The position numbers and the translations under genes were made by a program. A DNA stretch of 64,000 bases, from contig SPDT01000005.1 of the NCBI GenBank assembly GCA_008477525.1, forward strand, positions 3,720,001 through 3,784,000, read 5' to 3'. The notes under the pieces were generated by a model that was not told the DNA's origin, searched no databases, and saw nothing but the letters and a program-made list of their open reading frames with translations. The stretch comes from Hypomyces perniciosus. Taxonomy: Eukaryota; Ascomycota; Sordariomycetes; Hypocreales; Hypocreaceae. Of the stretch, positions 36,965-46,539 are shown piece after piece. Every line of letters begins with the position of its first letter. The stretch's first letter is position 1.

Positions 36965-37562
36965 CCCCCCCCTTTATTATTTAACCCTAAGTACCTAACC
37001 TAACCTAGTTAAATAAACTTTAATAGGTTAATTTAACTTAACCTAAACCAATAACTTTATTAAACCTTTTATAAAAATAGCTATATAACTTTTAAATATA
37101 TTATATTTTAAAAAAATACTTATAGGTATTATTACTTAAATTTATATAACTTTATTTTATAGGAAATACTTTTAATTTATTTTAAACATAATTTTTATTA
37201 ATTAATATAAAAATAGTTATTAATTAAGTTTAAATTTAGTAATTACTAACAAATATATATTTATTGAGAAATAAATATCAAATAATTTAAAATTAACTGT
37301 AAATTAATTTAAAACTAATTTGAAGCCGATTTAAACCTAGTTTTTATTATAAATATAGACTAGGTATATAATTTTCTAGGTATATACTTTATATATATAA
37401 TTGTCTTTTCTGTTATATATGTATCTGTTATTATAGGTATATAGGTATATTGCCTATATATAAAGTACCTTTAAAATGCATCAAAGGGTTTAATAAGTTT
37501 ATAGGGCTCAGGTCAGGTCAGGTACTTAGACCCCTGTAAGGGTCGGATAACAAGGGGGGGGG
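36965..37562. mobile_element. MITE-like element with about 50-bp terminal inverted repeats
   Basis: The left end starts with eight C then tttattat, and contains aagtacctaacctaacct. The right end contains aggtcaggtcaggtactt and finishes ggataacaa plus nine G. They are inverse complements apart from RIP-type changes on the left and a short insertion (cccctgtaa region) on the right. The 480-bp core is AT-rich without an open frame. No clear target duplication. Likely a non-autonomous DNA transposon; the right end escaped RIP. Confidence 0.6.
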
Positions 37563-38040
37563 AGGGTCAGTTGATCAATATACTCTAGGCACAAACGCTA
37601 CATACCGGCAGCGCTAGTGGCCGGAGGTATAGCTAGGTTGCTAGGATAAAGCCGAGACAAAGCACTTGCCGGATATAGGGCGAAATACTCTGTAGAGGAG
37701 CACTAAAATAGCGCTTAAAAAGGAGGGGCAGCCTATTTGGAGCAGGCTAGAGGAGTACGAGGAGCAACGCCTGCACTAATGGAAGGTCACGGAGGAAAGA
37801 AGCCGACTTTCGGAGCCTAGGGACTATTTAGTGAAATAATATAAGATAGTATAGAAAGAGTGGATTGTCTTCTTCAGAAACCTGTAAGTAAACGGTGGAT
37901 GGTCAGGCATCCTTATATACAAATCAGGTACATAAGAAATAGCGCTACTTAACGCACTATAGAAGGTCCCTGTAGAGTTACTGTCAATAGCCCTAAATCT
38001 TGCCGCCACACTAAACTGTTTCGCTGATGTCAGCCGTTAG
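37563..38040 (+). pseudogene. Lightly RIP'd coding-like fragment, unidentified
   Basis: On the plus strand one frame reads RLKKEGQPIWSRLEEYEEQR (from about 37708) and on through EERSRLSEPRDYLVK to KEWIVFFRNL near 37880, broken only by TAG codons that RIP makes from CAG or TGG. A charged, helical stretch like this is protein-like. I cannot name the family; a transposase or other repeat-borne protein is as likely as a host gene. Confidence 0.35.
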
Positions 38041-38061
38041 GTCTTACTTGTGGCTGGAGCT

Positions 38062-38115
38062 TTATTACAGTTATAAGCCTAAATAATAACTATTAGAGTT
38101 ACTAGAACTACTACT
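38062..38115 (+). mobile_element. Fragment of a copia LTR end and primer-binding site
   Basis: ttacagttataagcc followed by taactattagagttactag matches copia B across its LTR/PBS junction (6557-6597). Similarity fades on both sides. It is an isolated remnant of a B-like element at the edge of the GC island. Confidence 0.55.
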
Positions 38116-38198
38116 GCTTGATTTAATAAAACTATTAAAAGGTTTACGGTGGTTTGCCTACCAACAACTATAATAAGAGCCTAGGGACTATAATAAGA

Positions 38199-38224
38199 GC
38201 CCTTTCCTCTTTAGAGGAAAGGGC
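38199..38224. other. Perfect hairpin, 11-bp stem
   Basis: gccctttcctc and gaggaaagggc are separated by four bases. It follows a tandem duplication of actataataagagc (38168-38200). No T-run follows, and its role is unknown. Confidence 0.5.
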
Positions 38225-38385
38225 AGAGATCAATACAGTCACTGCCTACATGCCCACTATATGCCTCCAGCTCTCCAGACTCTATTACTCTCTTCTTATA
38301 ACCACCCACTCCTGACAGTCCCTCTTCCTGGTAAATATTCAAGTCCGTCAACAATCTCATCCTATTATTATTCTTTTCTTAAATT

Positions 38386-38751
38386 ATTATCTCCTTCCAA
38401 GATGATTCCCAAGGCTTCTGCCCTGTCGGATCATTTGCTGTGGCTAAGTTACTGTTCTTTTACACCTTCTATGTCATTATCTTCAGAGCTCAAACCCGCT
38501 TTCAAGCACCTACTGATAGTCGCAAATTCCACCACAAACGGCCGATCGTACTCACTCTGCACTTGCTTGTCAGCTTTTTTAAGACTTTTCGATATTACGC
38601 CTTAGCTGCTTTATATTCGCCTTCACAGGTCAAACCATATCTCGTTGACCTTATCGCTTGCGTGATCCAAAGTGTTACTAGCCTGCTTCTCGCAAAGACG
38701 ATTCGTCGTGGCAACCAAAGCAGTCGCCCTATATATCTAGGGTTGGGTTAG
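38386..38751 (+). pseudogene. Fragment of a multi-spanning membrane protein
   Basis: An open frame of about 120 codons without an ATG start reads through FCPVGSFAVAKLLFFYTFYV, then RPIVLTLHLLVSFFKTFRYY, then YLVDLIACVIQSVTSLLLAK and ends IRRGNQSSRPIYLGLG. Three hydrophobic helices alternate with basic loops. This is protein-like and resembles the N-terminal membrane part of fungal ABC-type exporters, but that is only an impression. Upstream and downstream exons are not found, so it is a truncated relic or a single exon. Confidence 0.35.
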
Positions 38752-39117
38752 GCTATGTTTAGCTGCGTAAGCTTTTCTGCCCTAGTGCTATCTAGCTATC
38801 TAGCTCTCTAGAAGTAGGAATATAGGGAAATATAGAGAAATATAAGGAAATTGTAATAAAGTAAAGTGGAAAAAGGGAATTAGGGGAAATAAAGGCAATA
38901 AGGAAGGGATGGAAATAGGTGAACTTGATAGGTAATAAGGAACAGTTTTAGAAGTAAGAGAGAGTTTAGTTATACAGGAAAATAGGAAAATAGGATAGGA
39001 GAGGAAAGGAAAGGAAGCTATATTTAGTTAAAACGGCTTTTCTGGGCCCGGCTGGCTAGCCAGCTAGGATCCTTAGATCAAGGAATTTCCCTGGCTATAG
39101 GGATTTTAAAAATTTAT
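38752..39117. other. Intergenic, purine-rich plus strand
   Basis: From about 38810 to 39025 the plus strand is almost all A and G with repeated ggaaa, agga and gaaa motifs. A short palindromic patch ggctggctagccagc lies near 39050. No coding potential. Confidence 0.5.
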
Positions 39118-39260
39118 GTGCTAATCTACTCTGTATACTTGGCTAAGATGCATAACTATAGCCAGTCGAACCGGATAGTAGCGGTTACTGCAAACAGGCT
39201 AGACAATTACACCCAGCAAGTCATCTCAACCCATGAAAGCAAGAGGTCTGTACTTGACGA

Positions 39261-40749
39261 TTATGGCAGAGGCTTTAGAGGAGGCAGAGTGCACGCGGGG
39301 CCGACACCACCATAGACGATGTAATTGGCCTCCATGCCCTTGTTCAAGTGTGTTGAGAAGTGGCAGATCACCTCCCACAGACCAGGGTTGCTCGCCGTCA
39401 TGTGAGCAGTGAGCATCTGTCCGGGATTGAGGGGAACTGAGGGCATGGTGACATTGCTCATGACGACATTCTCGCCATGCAGGTGGAAGACGTGAGTGTC
39501 GAAGCCCATGTCCCACAGATACCATATCACCTTGTCGCCAAGGCACATCTCGAACGGCGGGGCGTTAGCAAAGATATAGCCGTTGAGGGGGAAGAAGTTG
39601 GGCAGAATGCTAGAGGTTAGGTCAGGTGTGGCAGGGCTATTGACTAGCTGGGGGTACCAGATGGAGTAGTTGCCCTTGGAAGTGATTTTGGGGTAGATCT
39701 GAGATGACTCGATTATAGCCTTGCCAGCTATAACTGGTAGATACTTCATGATGTTATGGCTAGCGAGGAAGGAGTTGGACTCCTGGTTGTCGAAGAAACC
39801 GAGGACAAACTCGCGGTAGCTGGCCATCGTTTGCTCCATAGCTCCAGGACGATAGATAATGACTGGCCCACTCAGCCCAGCATCCTGGTCCTGGTACATG
39901 CTACACCATGTGTTAGTGCATGCTCTTCATTGCCTACATATATAGGTCCCTTGTCGACTTGCCTGACATATGAGTGGTAGGAGAAGAGCGCGCTCGGCTC
40001 GTCCGACCCAGGAATAGAGGTCTCAGGCACAAGCCACTTATAAACAAAGCACTCGCCAGGAGCAATAGCATCGCCAACAGAAGGTCCCTGGGTGGTACTG
40101 TTCCAATAGATACCACCCTCGTACTCCTTCGGGTAGAACAGTCCCATGTTATGCATGCTAACATAGAACGACTCCAAGTTGTTCACAAGAAGGATCTGCA
40201 CCTTATTAGTGGTGCTTTCCTGAGTGGTTAATGTCTAGAGACACTTACTTCAATCATATCGCCAATTTCACCCCGTATAGTAGGCCCCATGTACCCTTGC
40301 CATGGCGGCTGCTCAGTCCGGGTCTTAAAGTCAGGCCCCGTGTAGCCACGGTAGAGCGCCTTATCGAAGATAGTACCCAGGCTCTGGTTGGTAGGAATGT
40401 AACCCCAAGTCTGCGCCCGGAAGGACTGATTCATGGGAACACCAAGGACATTGTCCCAGCCTAAGCAACATATCTATTAGCGCAAATCAAAACCAGAGCC
40501 CACAAGGCAGCAAGAGAACATACCAGAAGGAGCATAATTCCAAGTCTCAATCTCGGCCGACACATAGTACCTCCGTATGTTGCCGCTGAAGATGAAGCCC
40601 TTAGGCACATAGTAGGGCAGAGATCCGTCCATTTGAGCATTGCATTTTGAGATAGTCTTGGAGTCTGCGGAGGGCATCGTTGCGGTATGCAAGGCAGCCA
40701 CGCCTGCAAGGAGAGTTAGCAGAGTTACGCGCATCTTGTCGAATGTCAA
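39261..40749 (-). CDS. Secreted ceruloplasmin-like two-domain multicopper oxidase, four exons
   Basis: Exons 40749-40524, 40460-40249, 40195-39938 and 39890-39261 splice in frame through introns of 63, 53 and 47 bp with CTAAT/CTAAC branch sites: 441 codons from ATG 40749, or 436 from the second ATG at 40734, which directly starts a signal peptide (MRVTLLTLLAGVAALHTA). Hallmarks: WNYAPSGWDNVLG near residue 66, GPTIRGEIGDMIE, and EYEGGIYWNSTT, as in ceruloplasmin/hephaestin repeats. The C-terminal cupredoxin domain keeps a full type-1 copper site (numbering from 40734: H360, C403, H408, M413). The trinuclear site is incomplete: HxH motifs read H156-N-M and H215-S-Y, HLH 363-365 is intact, HCH reads I402-C-H404. 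Extracellular or wall-located oxidase is inferred; activity is doubtful. Confidence 0.85.
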
Positions 40750-40826
40750 TAACCAAGGACTGAATTAGCAAAGGACGCTGTTGGCGAGAGAAAATTTGAG
40801 AAAGTTCTGGCGATCTCCTTCCTCCC

Positions 40827-40833
40827 ATTTATA
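40827..40833 (-). promoter_or_regulatory. Candidate TATA box of the multicopper oxidase gene
   Basis: TATAAAT on the minus strand lies 78 bases upstream of ATG 40749 in GC-normal DNA, a plausible distance for a fungal promoter. Confidence 0.4.
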
Positions 40834-40837
40834 AAAA

Positions 40838-41310
40838 ATGATGCCTACACCTAATACTCCCCAGAGCTTGCCCGCCGTCAAAGCTTCAACCAAGGCATTG
40901 TCCAGGCACGCACTCGCACCGCGTGCTCTGTGGCGCAAACAGGCTTCACTAACTCAGTGTCCACAGGTCTCAGCCGCCCCAATGAACTTGGCACGATCTC
41001 GTATCGGCATCTGCATATGAAAAGAAGTGAGTATGCATAGAACTATGAAACGTCATCGTGACTTTAAGAGTCTTCGTTTTTGGGGCTAGACCCGCTTGTT
41101 GTTACGCTGAATTGTTGAGTCGTCGCGTATTAATACCCCGTCGGCTAATAAGAATATTCTATAGCTAGACTACGTCAAAACTTAGACTACAGCAATAATA
41201 GTATTCCCTAGAAAGAAGATACCGGTCCCGTTAGGCCGTTATTAGCAACACGGCAAAAACGATTACTCCGTGCTAAGTAATTCATTGACCGGATTTGCGG
41301 AAAAGCACAT
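40838..41310. other. Upstream flank of the oxidase gene, no gene found
   Basis: GC-normal sequence. A 60-codon open stretch on the plus strand (40838-41020) has no recognisable motif. Nothing else is evident. Confidence 0.4.
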
Positions 41311-41618
41311 ACCCGTTAGTGTATACTTTCGGCAACACCAACTAAAAGGACTTCTTCGCCTTTTAGTTGGCCCTAAAATCTCTGAGCCACCTCAGTACCC
41401 GAGCCGCATATATAAAATGGGTGGTCGGCTAAATATATTTTCCATTTTTGCGAAAACCGTCGATTTGAATTTTTGACCTGTGCACTAACAGCTCCCCGTA
41501 AGGAGCCCCATATAAACCTGTTCCTGGCCCAGGTATTGGGGTGGCTCAGGGATTTTGGGCCCAACTAAAAGGCGAAGTCCTTTTAGTTTGGTGTTCACGA
41601 AGTACCACACCAACGGGT
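41311..41618. repeat. Imperfect long inverted repeat (two 97-bp arms)
   Basis: The left arm (41311-41408) and the reverse complement of the right arm (41522-41618) share accCGTT, aactaaaagg, ccttttagtt and ctgagccacc in order, roughly 80% alike. Each arm also folds on itself through aactaaaagg/ccttttagtt. The central 113 bp includes tatataaaatggg. Likely a MITE or foldback element; weak similarity may extend a further 35 bases outward. Confidence 0.6.
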
Positions 41619-41693
41619 AGCAATACTTCGTACCGAGCTTTGAATGAGGTTGCACGTGGCTGTTTTTGATTGGGCGGCAACTTTTCAAGGCTA

Positions 41694-41862
41694 CAGCTAC
41701 GAGCACCTTGCATTGAAGTATAAGATTGTGGCTTGAATTGTGAACAATGTGTATGCCCTAAGGGCCCTGCTATATACGCGTTGCATGACCCCTGTGATTA
41801 CATAATGAAGCATCTAACCAATGACGCTGTGCGCACTTCATCCTTGTATTTCCTGTATCACA
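41694..41862 (-). repeat. Nearly RIP-free copia A LTR, reverse orientation
   Basis: On the minus strand it runs from TGTGATACAGGAAATAC to gtgctcgtagctgtagcc and aligns with both copia A LTRs, which differ from it mainly by C-to-T and G-to-A. It serves as a reference for the ancestral LTR. No copia internal sequence adjoins it, so it is a solo LTR or fragment; no clear target duplication. Confidence 0.75.
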
Positions 41863-41869
41863 GTTCTTC

Positions 41870-42945
41870 ACTGTGAGAACTTGTCATAACTCGAGTATTT
41901 ATTTGTTTTGATAACTACACAGGGAAGAGAGTGACAGAACTTTTGCCATAGCCCTTGCTTAAGATCTGCTGTAATGAAGGCTTGAGGTTTCGAATATAGT
42001 TGAGCCAATTGCATGCACGGAGGCAGCAGGCCTGCGGTAACACATTGAGACTGATATAGATTATATGCAGCCTTCCTGCAGTAGCTAAGCAGATACCCCT
42101 CTTGCGCACTTACACCTCTCATGAGATATTCTATCTAGATTTAAAGCGCCATCTCTGAGTGCCTCTCAGCTATCTCGGCTATCTCGAAGATATAACCTGT
42201 TTCTTAAACGATTAAAGAATATAGTAAGGTTAGCAAGATCTAGTGTGTTGGTCGCGCTGCTAACAGGTTCAACACCCGTTGCAGATAGCCTGCGGCTAAA
42301 GGAGATCAGGATAGACAATTTACTCCAGCCTCAATTCCATGAAGATGAAGCCACTTTTTGAGGCACACGAGCCTGAAACGCGTCGACTTTCCGGGCTATA
42401 TCTTGGCAAGCAAATATACATATAACGTTACCGATATATAGATGGCGGCTTTAAAGGAAGCCGCAGAGCCCAACGAGTCACCACAACGTAGGCGACTGCT
42501 ACGCCAACGCTTATAACATTAAGCCACAAGTCCATCTGCTCGCGCTTGGACGATTCTTCTCGTCTATGGTTCCCTTGCTATATTAAAGGCAGGGGCATGC
42601 ATGCTAAACCAAGCAGGTTAGAATGATACAGATGCCCCTCTTCTAGCTCTCCAACTTCTACTTCGTAAGCTCGCTTGCAATTCATTGCTTAAAAGCATCT
42701 GGATAGGAAGATTAAGAAGAACGCTATCCTAGGTACCAGTATAATAATCTGTCTTATGCTGACATCGTTCTGGCGTCATGCTGCTTCGCAGGCACTGTTC
42801 CCCCTGGATTGATCGCCCCTCGGTAGACGTGATACTTGGTGTACAAGAGGTTCGCTGGTTGGGATAGACTGGCGCTTTCCCGTCAGCATCATTGACGACA
42901 AAGGGTGGCCTGCTGCCTAGACCAGTCTCGTTGTAAAGAGCCCTG
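41870..42945. other. GC-normal stretch without an identifiable gene
   Basis: Short open stretches in several frames, none with a motif. On the minus strand a 42-codon run near 42890-42765 (LLYTKYHVYRGAINPGG) is protein-like but stands alone. It may be decayed gene sequence. Confidence 0.35.
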
Positions 42946-42949
42946 ATAT

Positions 42950-43440
42950 CACTGGGGGTGGATTAAACCCAGATCAAGCGACAGCATATCAGCTGATAAA
43001 GAAAACTCTGATGAACACTGGTCAGTCTCTCCGCTGGTACCAAATATGCACGACCTGCCAGGCAGATGAAAGCCAAAAAGCAGATAGTCCAGACCTGCAA
43101 AAGACCCAAAGTCGATGCCCGCAAACTCATGCGGCGACCAAGACAGAGCACCAACGCCACTGTCAACAGAACTAACCTCGACATCCGGCGACGGTAATGA
43201 TAGCGGGTCAGTCGGCCCTCCCAGAACGCTTGCTTCTTCTTTTGCTTCTCATCCTCTCCCGCTCCTTGTCGTAATAGGCATCCAACACTTGAAAGATCTG
43301 GTTTCTGACCCTCTCGACTGTATCCAGCTCGTCGCTGACATGGCATCTGCCCACCTACGCAGGAAAGAATGGGAGCTCTCGCTGGATGCCGGCGACTTTG
43401 CATCGCAAACTCTTACTCAATAATTCCATCTTGGAACGTG
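42950..43440 (-). pseudogene. Degraded gene fragment, possibly a regulator C-terminus
   Basis: Two adjoining minus-strand frames look coding. The first (about 43335-43215) reads ELDTVERVRNQIFQVLDAYY followed by a very basic KRRSKRSGR. The second (about 43210-42953) is open for about 85 codons and is acidic, Ser/Asp-rich: SLPSPDVEVSSVDSG, WSPHEFAGIDFGS, SLSADMLSLDLGL. A one-base shift at gactgaccc (near 43210) joins them. The basic-then-acidic pattern resembles the tail of a fungal transcription factor, which is inference. An upstream TAG marks further damage. Confidence 0.35.
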
Positions 43441-43559
43441 GCCCGTTCCAGGTTTTAGACCAATCAGATCCTATGCATCCTTCGCCTGTCTTTGGCGCTC
43501 GTAATGGTCCCTGTTCCATTTCCCGATTATCCTTATAGAGGCAAATGAATATTATTTTA

Positions 43560-44240
43560 TATATAAGTAAATAGGCTATAAAACCCTCCTTTTCTCCTGC
43601 CTTTAAGTAAAAGAAGTAATTAATTATTAAAGAATATTAAGTTTATAAAAGGGGGTATTTATAAAATTATATAAATATATTATTAAAGTATTTATTGAAT
43701 ATTCTAATAATTCTTGATATAATATAGTATATAATCGAGTAATATTATTTAAAAATATAAACTATAAACTACTGTTTTAACCTATTTTTAAATAGCCTTT
43801 GAAGTAATAATATAAAGATTATATTTCATTTATATATATTAAAGTTAATACCTATTATATAATAACTTTATTAAAATAATAAAGTTATATTAAACTTTAT
43901 TTATATACAATTTTAAGGATATTATATTTAATATAATAAAAGAAATAATTTAAAGTTAATTAAGTAAATAATAAAATAAATAATAGAATAATATTTAATT
44001 TAATAGTTAACAGCAATAAAATATTTAATAATATATGTTTATTATAAAAGTAATTATAAAAGAATATTTTATTTTTTATAGTAATTTTTAAATTTAATAA
44101 TTAGTATATAATAATAGAATTAATTTATAATTATATTTTTATTTTATATAAAGTTTAATTATATATAAACTTACTTGAATTCATTTATAACTATAGAAAT
44201 AAAAGTTTATTTTAATTAATTTGTTTATAATATTTATTAT
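43560..44240. other. RIP'd DNA at the island edge
   Basis: Sharp drop in GC at about 43550. TpA-rich, no frame or repeat boundary recognised. Confidence 0.5.
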
Positions 44241-45420
44241 AAATATTAAAAAAATAAATAAAGAAATTAACTTTCATTTTGTTATAATTATTAAAAAATT
44301 TTTTTAAGATATATTAAAAAATTTTTAAAATCTAATTTTAATATTAATTTTAATATTAAGTTTAAATAGAATAAAAAGAGTATTTAGTTATATTAAATTC
44401 TTCAATTATTTCATTTTTTTCAATATTATTTTGAAATAAATGTTATTTTATATAATTTTAAATAATTATATAAATAAATATAAACATAAAAAATAAAAAA
44501 TAAAAAAAAAATATTTATAAAAAAAATAAATTTTAAATAAAATTTATTAATTATTTAAAATTAATTATTTATAAATAAATTAAAAAATATTTTTAAAATT
44601 ATAATTAATTTTTATAAATTATTTAAATTTATTAAAATTAAATAATTTTTATTAAAAATTTTTATAATATATTATTTAATTAAAATATTAATTAAATAAT
44701 TAATATATTTATTATTTAAAATTATAATAAAAATAATTATTTATATTTTTTTTACAAATAAAAATTAAAAAAAAATTAAATAAAAAATATTAATTAAATT
44801 ATTAAAAAAAATAAAAAAATTAAAATATTTTAAAAAATTATAAATTAATAAAAAAAATTAAAAATTATTAAAAAATTAAATTATTATTTTTAATTTTAAC
44901 TTTTATTAATATATAATAATTAATTAAAAATATAAAAGAAAATTAAAATTTATCTAATAATAGAAATAAAAATAATATATAATTTTTAAAATTATTTTTA
45001 AAGAAATTAAGAAATTAAATATTAATTTTTAAATTTATTATTTAATAATATTTATTTATTTTTTATTAAATAAAAAAATTAAAATAATAAAATTATTAAA
45101 TAATTATTATTATTATAAAAAAATTTATATATAATTAAATTTAAATTATTTTTTTAAAAGTATAATTTTATTATTTTTATAAAAGATTATATGATAAAAT
45201 AAAATTTATAATTTAATTATTAATATTATTATAATAATTAATATTATTATTAATTAAATATATTATAAATATTTTTAAATAAATAATATAATTTTATATA
45301 TAAATTAAAATAAATATATTAAATAAAATTATATTTATTAAATTTTATAATATTTTTAATTATATATTTATATTTAAAATTTATTTAAAAATATTTCTTA
45401 AAATATAATATATAAGCGTA
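44241..45420. other. Ultra-AT core, almost no G or C
   Basis: Several consecutive 60-base lines contain no G or C (for example 44521-44700 and 44761-44880) and the rest only one or two. This is far below the surrounding RIP'd DNA, which keeps GC in non-CpA contexts. Short A and T tracts and ttaattaa motifs dominate. No coding or tandem structure. Confidence 0.8.
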
Positions 45421-46224
45421 AAAGTAATTTAAAATAATAAAGCCTTATATTAAAGAAAAAAAAATTATATATATATAATATACATTGTTCTTTAATAAAA
45501 ATATTATTAATATATTTATATATATATATTATAAATATTTAAATATATAAAATATTATTTTTATTATTATAATAATTAATATTATTTAAATATATATCTA
45601 TTAATATAATTTTATTCTTTTTATATTATCTAAAAACAGTAATTAAATTAATTAAAAGACTTTTCAATTATATTATTACTTTTAATTAAATATTTATAGA
45701 TATTAAATAATAAATAATAGAAATTATTATTATAATTCAAAGGTTTATTAAAATTAAGCTATAACTATTAACATTAATTATTTTTTAAATTTATTTTACT
45801 ATTATAACTTTAATTTCTTTTTATTTTATTATTTATTATAAAAAATAACTTTAATAATTTAAAAGTAAAATATATATAAAGAAAAATATATATATTTTAA
45901 TTAAAGTTTTCAATAATTAATATTTTAATTTATAATTCTATAAAATATACAAAAGAATATTTTATAAAAGAATATATAATAATAACTTTTATATATATAT
46001 AATTAACATAAATAAAATAATATATAAATATTTAATATATTATTTATCTAATATATATATTAATTCATATTTATTTATCTAATAAATAAAACGTTAATAT
46101 ATTTAATTATAATTTTATTAATAAAAAAGAAAAACTATAAAAATAATTAAATAAATTTAAGATTATAATATAATATTATTTTTTAAAAAAAAAAAAGTTT
46201 TTTTATTTATTTTTATAAATAATA
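45421..46224. other. Very AT-rich DNA, no features
   Basis: A gradient back to ordinary RIP'd composition. Homopolymer A and T tracts around 46185-46204. Nothing else seen. Confidence 0.5.
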
Positions 46225-46500
46225 TTATTAATAAATAAAAATTACTATTAAAATAAATAATTTATATATAATTATAAAATTCTTTTAATAATTATATATA
46301 ATTATAAAATTCTTTTAATAATTTATTTTAAAATATAATTTATTTATTTATAAAATATATAATATTTAATTTTAATATAATTAAATTACTTTAAATAATA
46401 AATTTTTAATATATATTCTTTTTATTTATATATATATTTTTTTAATTAATTATTATATTAACTTTATAATTAATAGAAATATTTTGAATTCTTTTAATTT
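46225..46500 (+). repeat. RIP'd copy of one arm of the 29-kb inverted-repeat element
   Basis: aaaaattactattaaaa at 46239 onward, then the counterparts of the arm through the attaaattactttaaata and tttttaatatatattct stretches, align with 29075-29290. A 40-base internal tandem duplication of ataattataaaattctttt is present at 46265-46322. No second arm is visible nearby. Confidence 0.5.
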
Positions 46501-46539
46501 AAAATAATAATTAATAGTGCTATTTATATAAGTAAAAAT

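Noticed and set aside
39756..40464. Plus-strand open stretches over the oxidase gene
   Set aside because: Shadows of the multicopper oxidase exons.
41270..42122. Short open stretches on both strands
   Set aside because: They run through the inverted repeat, the copia A LTR and flanks, and have no motif.
44241..45420. Mitochondrial insert with genes
   Set aside because: No mitochondrial coding, tRNA or rRNA sequence is visible; only composition suggests it, so it is kept as an open question.
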